Assembly: GCF_011758645.1 (NCBI RefSeq) | Contig: NZ_JAAMOZ010000001.1 | Coordinates: forward strand, 2,294,001-2,358,000 | Origin: Brooklawnia cerclae | Lineage (GTDB): Bacteria; Actinomycetota; Actinomycetes; Propionibacteriales; Propionibacteriaceae | Length of the DNA: 64,000 bases | Direction of reading: 5' to 3' | Shown here: piece by piece, positions 11,591 to 19,788 of the stretch | Position numbering within the stretch: the stretch's first letter is position 1 | How the letters are laid out: every line of letters begins with the position of its first letter | Made by a program: the position numbers and the translations under genes | The notes under the pieces: model-generated | Database searches by the model: none | What the model was told of the DNA's origin: nothing | Seen by the model: the letters and a program-made list of their open reading frames with translations, nothing else

Positions 11591-14323
11591 TCAGTGGGCC
11601 GCCTCCAGCCACGTTCGCCCGTAACCGATCGACACGTCGAGGGGCACCTGCAGGTCTGCGGCGCCACCCATGCGCTCGCGGACGAGTTCCTCGACCCGCT
11701 CGCGCTCGCCCGGCGCCACCTCCAGGACCAGTTCGTCGTGGATCTGCAGCAGCATCCGCGACGCCAGGCCCGAGGTGCGCAGCGCCTCGTCCAGCCCGAT
11801 CATGGCCACCTTGATGATGTCGGCCGCCGACCCCTGGATGGGCGCGTTGAGCGCCATCCGTTCGGCCATCTCCCTGCGCTGCCGGTTGGACGAGGTCAGA
11901 TCGGGCAGGTAACGCCGTCGTCCGAGCAGGGTCTCGGTGTATCCGACGCGGCGAGCACCCGCGACCACCTCCTGCAGGTAGTCACGCACCCCGCCGAACG
12001 TCGCGAAGTAGTCGTCCATGAGTTCCCGGGCCTGGGCCACCGACACCCCGAGCCGTGAGGACAGCCCGTAGGCCGACAACCCGTAGGCCAGCCCGTAGTT
12101 CATCTGCTTGACTCCGGCGCGCTGGGCGGGAGTCACCTCGTCCGACCGGACCCGGTAGACCCTGGATGCCGTGACCGTGTGGAAGTCGACACCGCTGCGG
12201 AACGCCTCGATGAGATCGGCGTCCCCCGACGCGTGGGCCATCACGCGCATCTCGATCTGGGAGTAGTCCGCGCTCATGAGCCCCTCGAACCCGCTGCCGA
12301 CGACGAAGGCCTGCCGCACGCGACGGCCCTCCTCGGTGCGGATCGGGATGTTCTGGAGGTTGGGATCGGTCGAACTCAGCCGGCCGGTCGCCGCCACGGT
12401 CTGCAGGTAGGTGGTGTGGACGCGGCCGTCGTCCTGGACGGCCTTGCGCAGCCCCTCGACAGCCTGCCGGAGCTTGATCGCGTCACGGTGGACGAGCAGG
12501 TGCTCCAGGAACGGATGCCCCGTCTTCGCGTAGAGCCCCTCCAGCGCCTCGGCGTCGGTGGTGTACCCCGACTTGATCTTCTTGGTCTTCGGCAGGTTCA
12601 GCTGATCGAACAGCACCGCCTGCAATTGCTTGGGCGAACCGAGGTTGACCTGCTGGCCGACCGAGTCCCAGGCCTCCTGCTCGGCCTGGCGGACGCGGGC
12701 GTCGAACGTTGCGAACAGATCGTCGAGCACATCGTTGTCGACGGCGATCCCGGTGCGCTCCATGCGGGCGAGGATGCGCTGAAGGGGAAGCTCGATGCCG
12801 ACCAGCAAGCTGCGCTGGCCCAGGGCGTCAAGTTCTCCGAGCATCTCGCGGGCCAGGTCGATCACGGCCCTGGCGCGGATCATCGCGGCCATGGCGGCGC
12901 CCTCGTCGTCACCGAAGTCGAGCATCTCCTGGCCCGAACCCGAGCCGTCGGTGCCGTCGACCCGCAACTCACGTTTGAGATGGCGGATCGACAGGTCCTC
13001 CAGGTCGTAGCTGCGCTGGTCGGGACGCAGCAGGTACGCCGCCACCTCGGTGTCGCAGGCCAGGCCGTCGAAGGCCCATCCGCGTTCCCACAGCGCGAGC
13101 ATCGGCCCCTTGGCACTGTGCATGGCCTTCGGCCGAGCGGGATCGGCCAGCCAATCGGCCAGAGCGGTGTCGTCGGCCGGGCTCAACTCGTCGGTCGACA
13201 TCCAGGCAGCCGCCCCGTCCTCGCCGGCCAGGGCGATCGCGGTCACGTCACCCCGCCCGGAGCCCCAATGCCCCTGGACGTCGACCCCCGTCAACCCGCC
13301 CGTGGCGTGAGCCGTGAGCCACGCTGCGACCTCGCCGGGAGCCAGGCGCTGGGTCACGAGCTCGAACCCGGTGTCGACCGGCTCGTCGTCGAGCGGGAAC
13401 GTCTCGATCAGGCGATCGCGCAGCACCCGGAACTCGAGGGCGTCGAACAACTCGTGCACGGCCTCACGGTTCCACCGGTGCCGGACGAGGTCGTCCAGGC
13501 CGATCGGCAGGTCGACGTCGCGAACCAACCGGTTGAGCCGGCGGTTGCGGACGACGTCGTCCACATGCTGGCGGAAGGACTCCCCGGCCTTCCCCGGCAC
13601 TTGATCGGCCCGGACGAGCAGGTTCTCCAGCCCGTCGAACTGGCTCAGCCACTTCGCCGCCGTCTTGGCACCCACCCCGGGGACCCCCGGGAGATTGTCG
13701 CTGGTCTCCCCCACCAGGGCCGCCAGCTCGCTGTAGCGTTCAGGGCCGACGCCGTACTTGTCCAGCACCGCCTCGGGCGTCATGCGCGACATCTCGCTGA
13801 CCCCCCGCTTCGGGTACAGCACGGTGGTGTTGCCGTCGATCAGCTGGAAGGAGTCGCGGTCACCGGTGACGATGATCGTGTCCCAGTTCCGGTCGTCCGC
13901 CTGGGTGGTGAGCGTGGCGATCAGGTCGTCCGCCTCGAAGCCGTCCGCCTCCACATGACCGATGCTCAGGGCGTCCAGCACTTCCTTGATGAGGGCGACC
14001 TGACCGGTGAACTCGTCCGGACTCTTGGCACGCGTCGCCTTGTAGTCCGCGTACTGCTCGGTGCGGAAAGTTCTGCGGGAGACGTCGAAGCAGACACCGA
14101 CATGCGTGGGCCGCTCGTCACGCAGCACGTTGATCAGCATCGAGGTGAACCCGTAGACCGCGTTGGTGAACTGCCCCGTCTGAGTGCTGAAGTTCTCCGT
14201 CGGCAACGCGTAGAAGGCCCGGTAGGCCATGGAGTGGCCGTCGATCAGCATGAGCAGGGGCCGATCGACCGGGCCGTCGCCGACGGCGGGACCGGACTCT
14301 GGGGAAGCAGGCTGCGCACTCAC
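11591..14323 (-). CDS. polA: DNA polymerase I
   Basis: PolA removes RNA primers and fills repair gaps. The 910-residue product has an N-terminal 5' nuclease domain (residues about 20-310; LIDGHSMAYRAFYALP, DRDSFQLI, GVPGVGAKTA), a degenerate 3'-5' exonuclease domain, and the polymerase domain (motif A SADYSQIEMRV, motif B GVKQMNYGLAYG, motif C QIHDELVLE). The exonuclease acidic residues are missing (TGVDVQGHWG where DxE is expected), so proofreading is unlikely. The O-helix discriminator residue is Tyr743, not Phe. Both traits are known in actinobacterial PolA. GTG at 14323 is supported by TACAGT 7 nt upstream. Confidence 0.97.
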   Translation of the reverse strand: MSAQPASPESGPAVGDGPVDRPLLMLIDGHSMAYRAFYALPTENFSTQTGQFTNAVYGFTSMLINVLRDERPTHVGVCFDVSRRTFRTEQYADYKATRAKSPDEFTGQVALIKEVLDALSIGHVEADGFEADDLIATLTTQADDRNWDTIIVTGDRDSFQLIDGNTTVLYPKRGVSEMSRMTPEAVLDKYGVGPERYSELAALVGETSDNLPGVPGVGAKTAAKWLSQFDGLENLLVRADQVPGKAGESFRQHVDDVVRNRRLNRLVRDVDLPIGLDDLVRHRWNREAVHELFDALEFRVLRDRLIETFPLDDEPVDTGFELVTQRLAPGEVAAWLTAHATGGLTGVDVQGHWGSGRGDVTAIALAGEDGAAAWMSTDELSPADDTALADWLADPARPKAMHSAKGPMLALWERGWAFDGLACDTEVAAYLLRPDQRSYDLEDLSIRHLKRELRVDGTDGSGSGQEMLDFGDDEGAAMAAMIRARAVIDLAREMLGELDALGQRSLLVGIELPLQRILARMERTGIAVDNDVLDDLFATFDARVRQAEQEAWDSVGQQVNLGSPKQLQAVLFDQLNLPKTKKIKSGYTTDAEALEGLYAKTGHPFLEHLLVHRDAIKLRQAVEGLRKAVQDDGRVHTTYLQTVAATGRLSSTDPNLQNIPIRTEEGRRVRQAFVVGSGFEGLMSADYSQIEMRVMAHASGDADLIEAFRSGVDFHTVTASRVYRVRSDEVTPAQRAGVKQMNYGLAYGLSAYGLSSRLGVSVAQARELMDDYFATFGGVRDYLQEVVAGARRVGYTETLLGRRRYLPDLTSSNRQRREMAERMALNAPIQGSAADIIKVAMIGLDEALRTSGLASRMLLQIHDELVLEVAPGERERVEELVRERMGGAADLQVPLDVSIGYGRTWLEAAH

Positions 14324-14330
14324 CTGTCCG

Positions 14331-14336
14331 ACTGTA
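14331..14336 (-). promoter_or_regulatory. Leaderless -10 box TACAGT of polA
   Basis: TACAGT, then 7 nt, then the polA GTG. No Shine-Dalgarno sequence is present. Confidence 0.5.
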
Positions 14337-14420
14337 GCCGCCGACAGGGACGGACTGCGCGCGATGCGTCACTGCTCGCGGGTGCGCGGTACGTCCGCGT
14401 CTATGTGACACAGTTGCACC

Positions 14421-14831
14421 ATGACCGACCTGCCAGCGACCGATCTGCCGGCCTGGGCCTCGCCCGGTGCCAGTGCCTTCGACACGAAGTTGGGCCTGGA
14501 ACTCATCGAGCTCTCGGCCGCGCGTGTGACGGGCCGTGCCCCGGTGGAGGGCAACACGCAGCCCTTCGGGCTGTGGCACGGGGGCGCGTCCGCCACGCTC
14601 GCAGAGACACTGGCCTCGTTGGGAGCGACGATGCACGCGCAACCCGACCGCCGAGCCGTGGGCACGGAACTGTCGATCAGCCACATCCGCAGCGCGAGCA
14701 CCGGCTGGGTGCACGGCTGCGCCACGGCGATCCATTTCGGACGGGGATCAGCCGTCTACACGGTGACGCTCACCGACGACGACGACCGGCTGCTCGCCAG
14801 CGCGCGCGTCACCTGCCGCATCCTGGGATGA
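14421..14831 (+). CDS. PaaI-type hotdog thioesterase
   Basis: A 136-residue single hotdog domain with the family active-site segment NTQPFGLWHGGASATLAETLAS: the HGG(A) turn at the start of the long central helix and the helix acidic residue E. These enzymes hydrolyse acyl-CoA thioesters such as 1,4-dihydroxy-2-naphthoyl-CoA or phenylacetyl-CoA derivatives. The start at 14421 has no evident ribosome site. It is divergent from polA (97 bp apart) and converges on pdtaR. A thioesterase also sits near polA in M. tuberculosis. The substrate is unknown. Confidence 0.85.
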   Translation: MTDLPATDLPAWASPGASAFDTKLGLELIELSAARVTGRAPVEGNTQPFGLWHGGASATLAETLASLGATMHAQPDRRAVGTELSISHIRSASTGWVHGCATAIHFGRGSAVYTVTLTDDDDRLLASARVTCRILG

Positions 14832-14885
14832 CCATCTGGCCGACTGGGGCGACGGCGAACGAACCGCCACATCGCCGCTTGTCGG

Positions 14886-15512
14886 CTACTTGGGCTTCTT
14901 GGGGCTCTTCCCCTGCTTCGCGTGGTCGATGACACCCTCGGCCACCTCACGCATCGACTTGCGCAGGTCCATCGCGGTCTTCTGGATCCAGCGGAACGCC
15001 TCGGGCTCGGTCAAGCCGAGGCTCTCCTGCAGGATGCCCTTCGCCTGATCGACGATCTTGCGGGACGCCAGGCGCTCCTCGAGGTCCTCGATCTCGTCGT
15101 CGAGCGCACGGATCTCGGCGTAGCGGGCCATCGCGATCTCGATGGCAGGCACCACGTCGGACGCGTCGAACGGCTTGACCACGTAAGCCATCGCACCGGC
15201 CTCACGAGCCTGTTCCACCAGCTCGCGCTGGCTGAAGGCGGTGAGCATGACGACCGGGGCGATTCGCTCCGAGGCGATGACCTCGGCCGCGGCGATGCCG
15301 TCCATCTTCGGCATCTTGACGTCCATCACCACGAGATCCGGTTCGAGTTCGCGCGCCATCGCGACGGCCGCCTCGCCGTCTCCCGCCTGTCCGACGACCT
15401 CGTACCCCTCATCGTTGAGAAGTTCGACCAGGTCAAATCGAATCAGCGCCTCATCCTCTGCGACGAGGACGCGCGGCGGCCGACTCGTCCCTGTCTTCGT
15501 ACTGTCAATCAC
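14886..15512 (-). CDS. pdtaR: ANTAR-domain response regulator (PdtaR/AmiR-NasT type)
   Basis: A receiver domain fused to an RNA-binding ANTAR domain, acting by binding paired hexaloop hairpins to prevent transcription termination. The product is 208 residues. The acidic pocket is AEDE (residues 18-21), the phospho-acceptor Asp64 is in VVMDVKMP, the switch Thr is in LTAF, and the Lys is in VKPFD. A coiled linker (IEDLEERL) precedes the ANTAR helices (residues about 140-200) with KIVDQAKGILQESLGL and the conserved Ala and aromatic residues. ATG at 15512 has GAGGA 8 nt upstream. In M. tuberculosis the cognate kinase PdtaS is encoded elsewhere; none is adjacent here. Confidence 0.93.
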   Translation of the reverse strand: MIDSTKTGTSRPPRVLVAEDEALIRFDLVELLNDEGYEVVGQAGDGEAAVAMARELEPDLVVMDVKMPKMDGIAAAEVIASERIAPVVMLTAFSQRELVEQAREAGAMAYVVKPFDASDVVPAIEIAMARYAEIRALDDEIEDLEERLASRKIVDQAKGILQESLGLTEPEAFRWIQKTAMDLRKSMREVAEGVIDHAKQGKSPKKPK

Positions 15513-15782
15513 TGCGTTTCCTCTGATTCGAGCGTTCGTCCCAGAACGTTGGTGTGGGTTTCACGAGGCAAACCCATCGTGCCGGACTGAGCTTATCGCA
15601 ATGCCCAAGAGGACACCGATAACAAGGCCCGAGCGAGTGGCAACCAGTTTCCGTCGCAATGGCAACAATCTCGGTTCCCATTGCCCTCTTCACGCGCCGC
15701 CCTGGATCGCCGGGTGCGTTCTTGCCGACCGTTGTGCCAGAATAGTTCGGTTGCCGCACGCGCCCCCAATCGCGTCGGACAT

Positions 15783-15865
15783 GCCCGGGTGGCGGAATGG
15801 TATACGCGGACGGCTCAAACCCGTCTGGCCGCAAGGCTGTAGGGGTTCGACTCCCCTCCCGGGCA
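15783..15865 (+). tRNA. tRNA-Leu (CAA anticodon)
   Basis: An 83-base class II tRNA with a perfect 7-bp acceptor stem (GCCCGGG/CCCGGGC, discriminator A), anticodon stem GACGG/CCGTC around loop CTCAAAC (anticodon CAA, reads UUG), a long variable arm (GGCC GCAA GGC type) and T arm AGGGG TTCGACT CCCCT. CCA is not encoded. The 85-bp tandem repeat begins at its last two bases. Confidence 0.97.
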
Positions 15866-16043
15866 CGCGCGATTGAGGCGAGTGGAGAGCGAGTCTGCTC
15901 GCTCGGCCGAGCCAATTGAGTGCGTTGAGTGGTGCGCAGCACCGCGAGCACGCGCGATTGAGGCGAGTGGAGAGCGAGTCTGCTCGCTCGGCCGAGCCGA
16001 TTGAGTGCGTTGAGTGGTGCGCAGCACCGCAAGCACGCGCGAT
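15864..16043. repeat. 85-bp tandem direct repeat, 2.1 copies, abutting tRNA-Leu
   Basis: Units start at 15864, 15949 and (10 bp only) 16034, exactly 85 bp apart. Copies 1 and 2 differ at two positions (A/G near the middle and G/A near the end). Each unit contains a GAGCGAG-TCTG-CTCGCTC hairpin and a GGTGC-GCA-GCACC hairpin, and starts with CACGCGCGAT. Short reading frames across it are repetitive and show no homology, so it is non-coding. It fills the space between the tRNA and the pyk terminator. Confidence 0.95.
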
Positions 16044-16084
16044 CAGGCCCGCCTACTGCGCAGGCACTCACGGCCTCAAGAAGA

Positions 16085-16128
16085 TCGGGGTTGATCGTCG
16101 GTCATACTCGACCCACGATCAACCCCGA
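16085..16128 (-). terminator. Strong hairpin downstream of pyk
   Basis: A perfect 14-bp stem (TCGGGGTTGATCGT with ACGATCAACCCCGA) with an inner 4-bp GGTC/GACC extension, 21 bp after the pyk stop on the minus strand. It lacks a long T-run but is the only strong structure there. It may also stop transcription coming from the tRNA and repeat side. Confidence 0.7.
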
Positions 16129-16148
16129 TAATCGGTACAGCCCGGGAA

Positions 16149-17594
16149 TCAGTCGCCGTCCTGCGGGGTCGTCTCTTCCCACTCCCGCGGCTTGATGCGA
16201 TGGATGCGCAACGTGTTCGTCTTGCCCGCCACACCGATCGGCGAACCGAACACACACACCACGTGGTCGTCGACCTTCACCATGCCGAGATCCTGCAGAG
16301 TCCGGTTGACCGCGGTCACCATCTCTTCGTGTGTGCGGAACTGGGGCGTCCTGAACACCTGCGCACCCCAGCACAGGGTGAGCCAGTTGGCCGTCTTCTC
16401 CTCGGGGGTGAACACGACCAGCGGCATCTCGCTGCGCAGCCGCGACATTCGCCGAGCGGTGTCGCCCGACTGGGTGAAGGCGACCATGTACTTGGCGCTC
16501 AGCTGTTGGGCCGCCATGGCGGCGGCCATCGCGATCACGCCACCGGTGGTGTGGGGGTCCCACTTGATCTTGCTGATCTCCTTGATGCCCTGCTTCTCGG
16601 TCGTCTCGACGATCCGGGCCATGGTCTGGACGGTCTCGACCGGATAAGCACCCACCGAGGTCTCGCCCGACAGCATCACGGCATCTGCACCGTCGAGGAC
16701 GGCGTTGGCGACGTCGGAGGTCTCGGCGCGCGTCGGCCGGGGCGCGCTGATCATCGAATCGAGCATCTGGGTCGCGACGATGACCGGCTTGGCCCACTTA
16801 CGCGCCTTGCGGATGATCTTCTTCTGGACGAGGGGAACGTCCTCGAGCGGAAGCTCGACGCCGAGGTCGCCGCGGGCGACCATGAAGCCGTCGAACGCGT
16901 CGATGATCTCGTCGAGGTTCGCCACGGCCTGCGGCTTCTCGATCTTCGCGATCACCGGCAGGTGCACGCCGATCTCGTCCATGATCTCGTGGACGCGGTC
17001 GACGTCGGAGGCGCGGCGCACGAACGACAGCGCGATCATGTCGAACTGGTTCCGCAGAGCCCAGCGCAGATCGTCCTCGTCCTTGTCGCTCAGCGCGGGC
17101 ACGCTCACCGCGACGCCCGGCAGGTTGATGCCTTTGTGGTTGCTGACGGGCCCCGGGACGGTGACGCGGGTGATCACATCAGTGTCGGTGACCTCGACGG
17201 CCTCCAGGCCGATGCGGCCGTCGTCGATCAGGATCGTGTCACCCGGCTTCACGTCGTGGGGCAGTCCCTTGAACGTCGTGGACGCGCGGTGCGCGTCGCC
17301 GGCGACGTCGTCGATCGTGATGGTGAACGTCTGACCGTAGGTCAGGCTGACCTTGCCCTCCGCGAAATTGCCGAGGCGAATCTTGGGGCCCTGCAGGTCG
17401 GCCAGCAGCCCGACGGTCTTTCCGACGGCGGCCATGGCCGCGCGGGTCTCGTCCAGGCGCTTCTTGTGCTCGCTGTGGTCGCCGTGGGACATGTTGAACC
17501 GCGCGACGTCGAGCCCGGCGCGGATCAGTTCTTCCATTCGTTCCTGGGTGGAGGTGGCCGGGCCGAGGGTACACACAATCTTCGCTCTACGCAC
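16149..17594 (-). CDS. pyk: Pyruvate kinase
   Basis: It converts phosphoenolpyruvate and ADP to pyruvate and ATP, the last step of glycolysis. The 481-residue product is of normal length. The N-terminal (RRAKIVCTLGPATS), the active-site Lys region (PVIAKIEKPQAV), MVARGDLGVELP and ATQMLDSMISAPRPTRAE signatures are all intact, followed by the C-terminal allosteric domain ending near IHRIKPREWEE. GTG at 17594 is fixed by a leaderless TAGGGT box 6 nt upstream. It is a single-gene unit closed by the hairpin at 16085-16128. Its closeness to pdtaR and polA matches mycobacterial gene order. Confidence 0.97.
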   Translation of the reverse strand: MRRAKIVCTLGPATSTQERMEELIRAGLDVARFNMSHGDHSEHKKRLDETRAAMAAVGKTVGLLADLQGPKIRLGNFAEGKVSLTYGQTFTITIDDVAGDAHRASTTFKGLPHDVKPGDTILIDDGRIGLEAVEVTDTDVITRVTVPGPVSNHKGINLPGVAVSVPALSDKDEDDLRWALRNQFDMIALSFVRRASDVDRVHEIMDEIGVHLPVIAKIEKPQAVANLDEIIDAFDGFMVARGDLGVELPLEDVPLVQKKIIRKARKWAKPVIVATQMLDSMISAPRPTRAETSDVANAVLDGADAVMLSGETSVGAYPVETVQTMARIVETTEKQGIKEISKIKWDPHTTGGVIAMAAAMAAQQLSAKYMVAFTQSGDTARRMSRLRSEMPLVVFTPEEKTANWLTLCWGAQVFRTPQFRTHEEMVTAVNRTLQDLGMVKVDDHVVCVFGSPIGVAGKTNTLRIHRIKPREWEETTPQDGD

Positions 17595-17600
17595 GCCCCA

Positions 17601-17606
17601 ACCCTA
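17601..17606 (-). promoter_or_regulatory. Leaderless -10 box TAGGGT of pyk
   Basis: TAGGGT, then 6 nt (TGGGGC), then the pyk GTG codon. Confidence 0.55.
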
Positions 17607-17649
17607 TCGGAGGATGCGCCGGTTGCTTGAATTGGCCGCCCATACGGAC

Positions 17650-18573
17650 TCAGGTCTCGGCGCGCAGGACATCGAGCGCCCGGGCCAGATCGACCGGCGG
17701 CTCCGAGGTGAAACGCACATGTTCGCCGTTGTCGGGGTGAATGAACCCCAGTTCCGCGGCATGCAACCACTGCCGCTCCAGCCCCAGCCGCTCGGCCAGC
17801 ACCGGATCGGCTCCGTAGAGAGGATCACCCACGCATGGATGCCCGATCGCGCTCAGATGGACGCGAATCTGGTGCGTCCGGCCGGTCTCCAGATGCACGC
17901 GGAGCAGGGTCGCGGCCCGCAGAACCTCGACGGTCTCGTAATGGGTGATGCTGGGGCGTCCTCCGGCGACCACCGCGAACTTCCAGTCGTGACCGGGATG
18001 GCGTCCAATCGGGGCGTCGATGGTGCCCTCGAACGGGTCGGGATGCCCCTGCGCGAGGGCGAGGTAGACCTTGTCGACCGTCCTGTCGCGGAATGCCTGC
18101 TTCAGGACGCTGTACGCGTGTTCGCTCTTCGCGACCACCATCAGCCCGGAGGTGCCCACGTCCAGGCGCTGGACGATGCCCTGCCGTTCCGCCGCGCCCG
18201 AGGTCGAGATCCGGAAACCCGCGGCCGCCAGGTGGCCGACGACATCGGGGCCGTCCCATCCCAGCGACGGATGTGCGGCCACTCCGGCAGGCTTGTCGAC
18301 CACGACCAGGTCGGGATCGTCGTACACGATGCGCAGCCCGGCGACCTCTCGCGGGACGACCCGTGCCGTGCGCACCGGCTCGGAGGTGTCGACCTGCAGC
18401 AGATCGCCCCCGCTCACCCGGGTCGACGGACGGGTGATCGTCCGGCCCGCCAGTTGGACGCCACCTGCGTCGATGAGGTCGGCGATCCGCGACCGGGTCA
18501 GGCCGGTCATCCGCGCGGCGGCGACGTCCACCCGCTCGCCATCAAGCCCGTCGGGAACGAGCAGGACGGTCAT
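17650..18573 (-). CDS. RluA family 23S rRNA pseudouridine synthase
   Basis: It isomerises uridines in 23S rRNA. The 307-residue product has an N-terminal S4 RNA-binding domain (residues about 12-62; [18 protein letters not shown]) and the RluA catalytic domain with the nucleophile Asp138 in [23 protein letters not shown], and the conserved [12 protein letters not shown]. The architecture fits RluD/RluC-type enzymes. ATG at 18573 overlaps the lspA stop as ATGA, so the pair is translationally coupled; lspA-rluD adjacency is conserved in actinobacteria (Rv1539-Rv1540). The exact target uridines cannot be read from sequence. Confidence 0.93.
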   Translation of the reverse strand: MTVLLVPDGLDGERVDVAAARMTGLTRSRIADLIDAGGVQLAGRTITRPSTRVSGGDLLQVDTSEPVRTARVVPREVAGLRIVYDDPDLVVVDKPAGVAAHPSLGWDGPDVVGHLAAAGFRISTSGAAERQGIVQRLDVGTSGLMVVAKSEHAYSVLKQAFRDRTVDKVYLALAQGHPDPFEGTIDAPIGRHPGHDWKFAVVAGGRPSITHYETVEVLRAATLLRVHLETGRTHQIRVHLSAIGHPCVGDPLYGADPVLAERLGLERQWLHAAELGFIHPDNGEHVRFTSEPPVDLARALDVLRAET

Positions 18574-19139
18574 CGGCGCCGCTCCGAAAGGACCGACCAG
18601 ATGATGAACAGGCCGGCCGCGCTCGTGATGCACATGTCGGCCACGTTGAAGATCGCGAACCCGCGCAAGGCGATGAAGTCGACGACATGCCCGAGAAAGG
18701 GCCCTGGGGCCCGGAACAGCCGGTCGAACAGGTTGCCCGCGACCCCGGCCAGCAGCAACCCGGTGGCCACGGCCAGCAACCTGCCGCGTACGCGGGGTGC
18801 CACCAGCGTGCTGACGGCCACGAGCACACCCAGGGCCAGGCAGCTGAGCACGACCGTGAACTGAGTGCCCATGCTGAACGCGGCACCGGGGTTGAAGTGC
18901 AGTTGCAGGGTGAGGACGTCTCCCACGACCCGGACAGGCTCACCCGGGACGAGTTCCCCGAGCACCAGGTGCTTCGTCCACTGGTCGACGGCCAGGCCGG
19001 TCACCGCCAGCACTCCGACGATCACACGCGATATCCAGGCGGGCGGTGCCGTCGACGTCGCACCGTGCAGCACGCGCGGATGCTCCGCCGCAGCCTCCTC
19101 GACCTCACTGCCCGAGGAGGCGGGACCGGTTATCGGCAC
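18570..19139 (-). CDS. lspA: Lipoprotein signal peptidase (LspA)
   Basis: It removes signal peptides from prolipoproteins after lipid attachment. The product is about 189 residues with four hydrophobic helices. The two catalytic aspartates are in GNLFDRL and FNVADMCI, and NPGAAFSM is the third conserved block. The start is less certain: the only in-frame candidate between the upstream dksA-like stop and the first helix is GTG at 19139, with GGGA directly before it, giving a 30-residue hydrophilic N-terminal lead. It begins 34 bp after the DksA-like gene and overlaps rluA-type synthase by 4 bp, so it is mid-operon. Confidence 0.92.
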   Translation of the reverse strand: MPITGPASSGSEVEEAAAEHPRVLHGATSTAPPAWISRVIVGVLAVTGLAVDQWTKHLVLGELVPGEPVRVVGDVLTLQLHFNPGAAFSMGTQFTVVLSCLALGVLVAVSTLVAPRVRGRLLAVATGLLLAGVAGNLFDRLFRAPGPFLGHVVDFIALRGFAIFNVADMCITSAAGLFIIWSVLSERRR

Positions 19140-19173
19140 TCCCGACGACGGGCGGAATCGTGCACGGTCGTGG

Positions 19174-19605
19174 TCACCGCCGTTCCAGCCGCTGCTTGCA
19201 CGACACACACATGGTCGCCCGGGGGAACGCCTCGAGGCGGACCTTGCCGATGGGGTTGCCGCAGTTCTCGCAGTACCCGTATGTGCCGAGTTCGAGCATC
19301 CGCAGCGCCTGCTCGGTCTGATCGAGCATGTTGCGGAGGTTGTTGTGCGAAGACAGTTCCTGGTCGCGTTCGAAGTTGGACGAACCGACGTCGGCCGGGT
19401 CGCGCCCGGCACCGTCGCTGCCCTCGTTCATCAGCTCGGCCAGGTCTTCCTCGGCTTCGCGGATCGACTCGCGCATGCGGTCGCGGTCGGCCTCCAACTC
19501 GGCCCTGACCTCGGCGACCTCCTCCGCGGTCCAGGGGTCCTCGCCGTCGAGCACCGGAAGCGCCGGCACCGGGGCCTGCGCGACAGAGGCCTTCTTGCTG
19601 GCCAT
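19174..19605 (-). CDS. DksA/TraR-type zinc-finger protein
   Basis: A 143-residue protein: a long charged helical region (residues about 25-95, the coiled coil) and a C-terminal four-Cys zinc finger of pattern CX2CX17CX2C (YCENCG...MCVSCK). DksA-family proteins enter the RNA polymerase secondary channel; actinobacterial members (RbpA-unrelated, often called TraR/DksA family) are less studied. The coiled-coil tip reads GRDPADVGSS, retaining acidic residues like the DksA tip. ATG at 19605 has GGGGAGAGAAGG upstream. It leads the dksA-lspA-rluA operon. Its regulatory target is an inference. Confidence 0.88.
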   Translation of the reverse strand: MASKKASVAQAPVPALPVLDGEDPWTAEEVAEVRAELEADRDRMRESIREAEEDLAELMNEGSDGAGRDPADVGSSNFERDQELSSHNNLRNMLDQTEQALRMLELGTYGYCENCGNPIGKVRLEAFPRATMCVSCKQRLERR

Positions 19606-19788
19606 CCTTCTCTCCCCTTGTTGCTGTGCGGGCAGCGTACACCCGTGCCCGAGATCCGCAAGCATAGAGCACCCGGCCAAGAATGTCTGCACTGACACCA
19701 CCCGAATCCGCGGCCACGATCCGACCGCCGCCCGGACAGACCGCGTCCCCGCCACAAGCAGTGACGGGGACGCGATCACAGGTTCCGG

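Noticed and set aside
14403-14421. Leaderless promoter for the PaaI-type thioesterase
   Set aside because: The best hexamer (CACAGT) lacks the first T of TANNNT, so evidence is too weak.
12179-14932. A 917-codon open frame on the plus strand opposite polA
   Set aside because: It is antisense to a clear DNA polymerase I, has no recognisable domains, and is typical of open antisense frames in GC-rich DNA. The same applies to long frames at 730-2208, 5946-7424, 9039-10646, 34871-37057 and 45060-46919.
15815-16036. Small frames across the 85-bp tandem repeat
   Set aside because: They are repetitive translations of the repeat and the tRNA, with no start signal or homology.
15864-16043. CRISPR array
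   Set aside because: Units are contiguous 85-bp direct repeats with no unique spacers and no cas genes nearby.
15783-16043. Integrative-element attachment site at tRNA-Leu
   Set aside because: Only the last two bases of the tRNA recur at the repeat boundaries and there is no integrase gene in the window.
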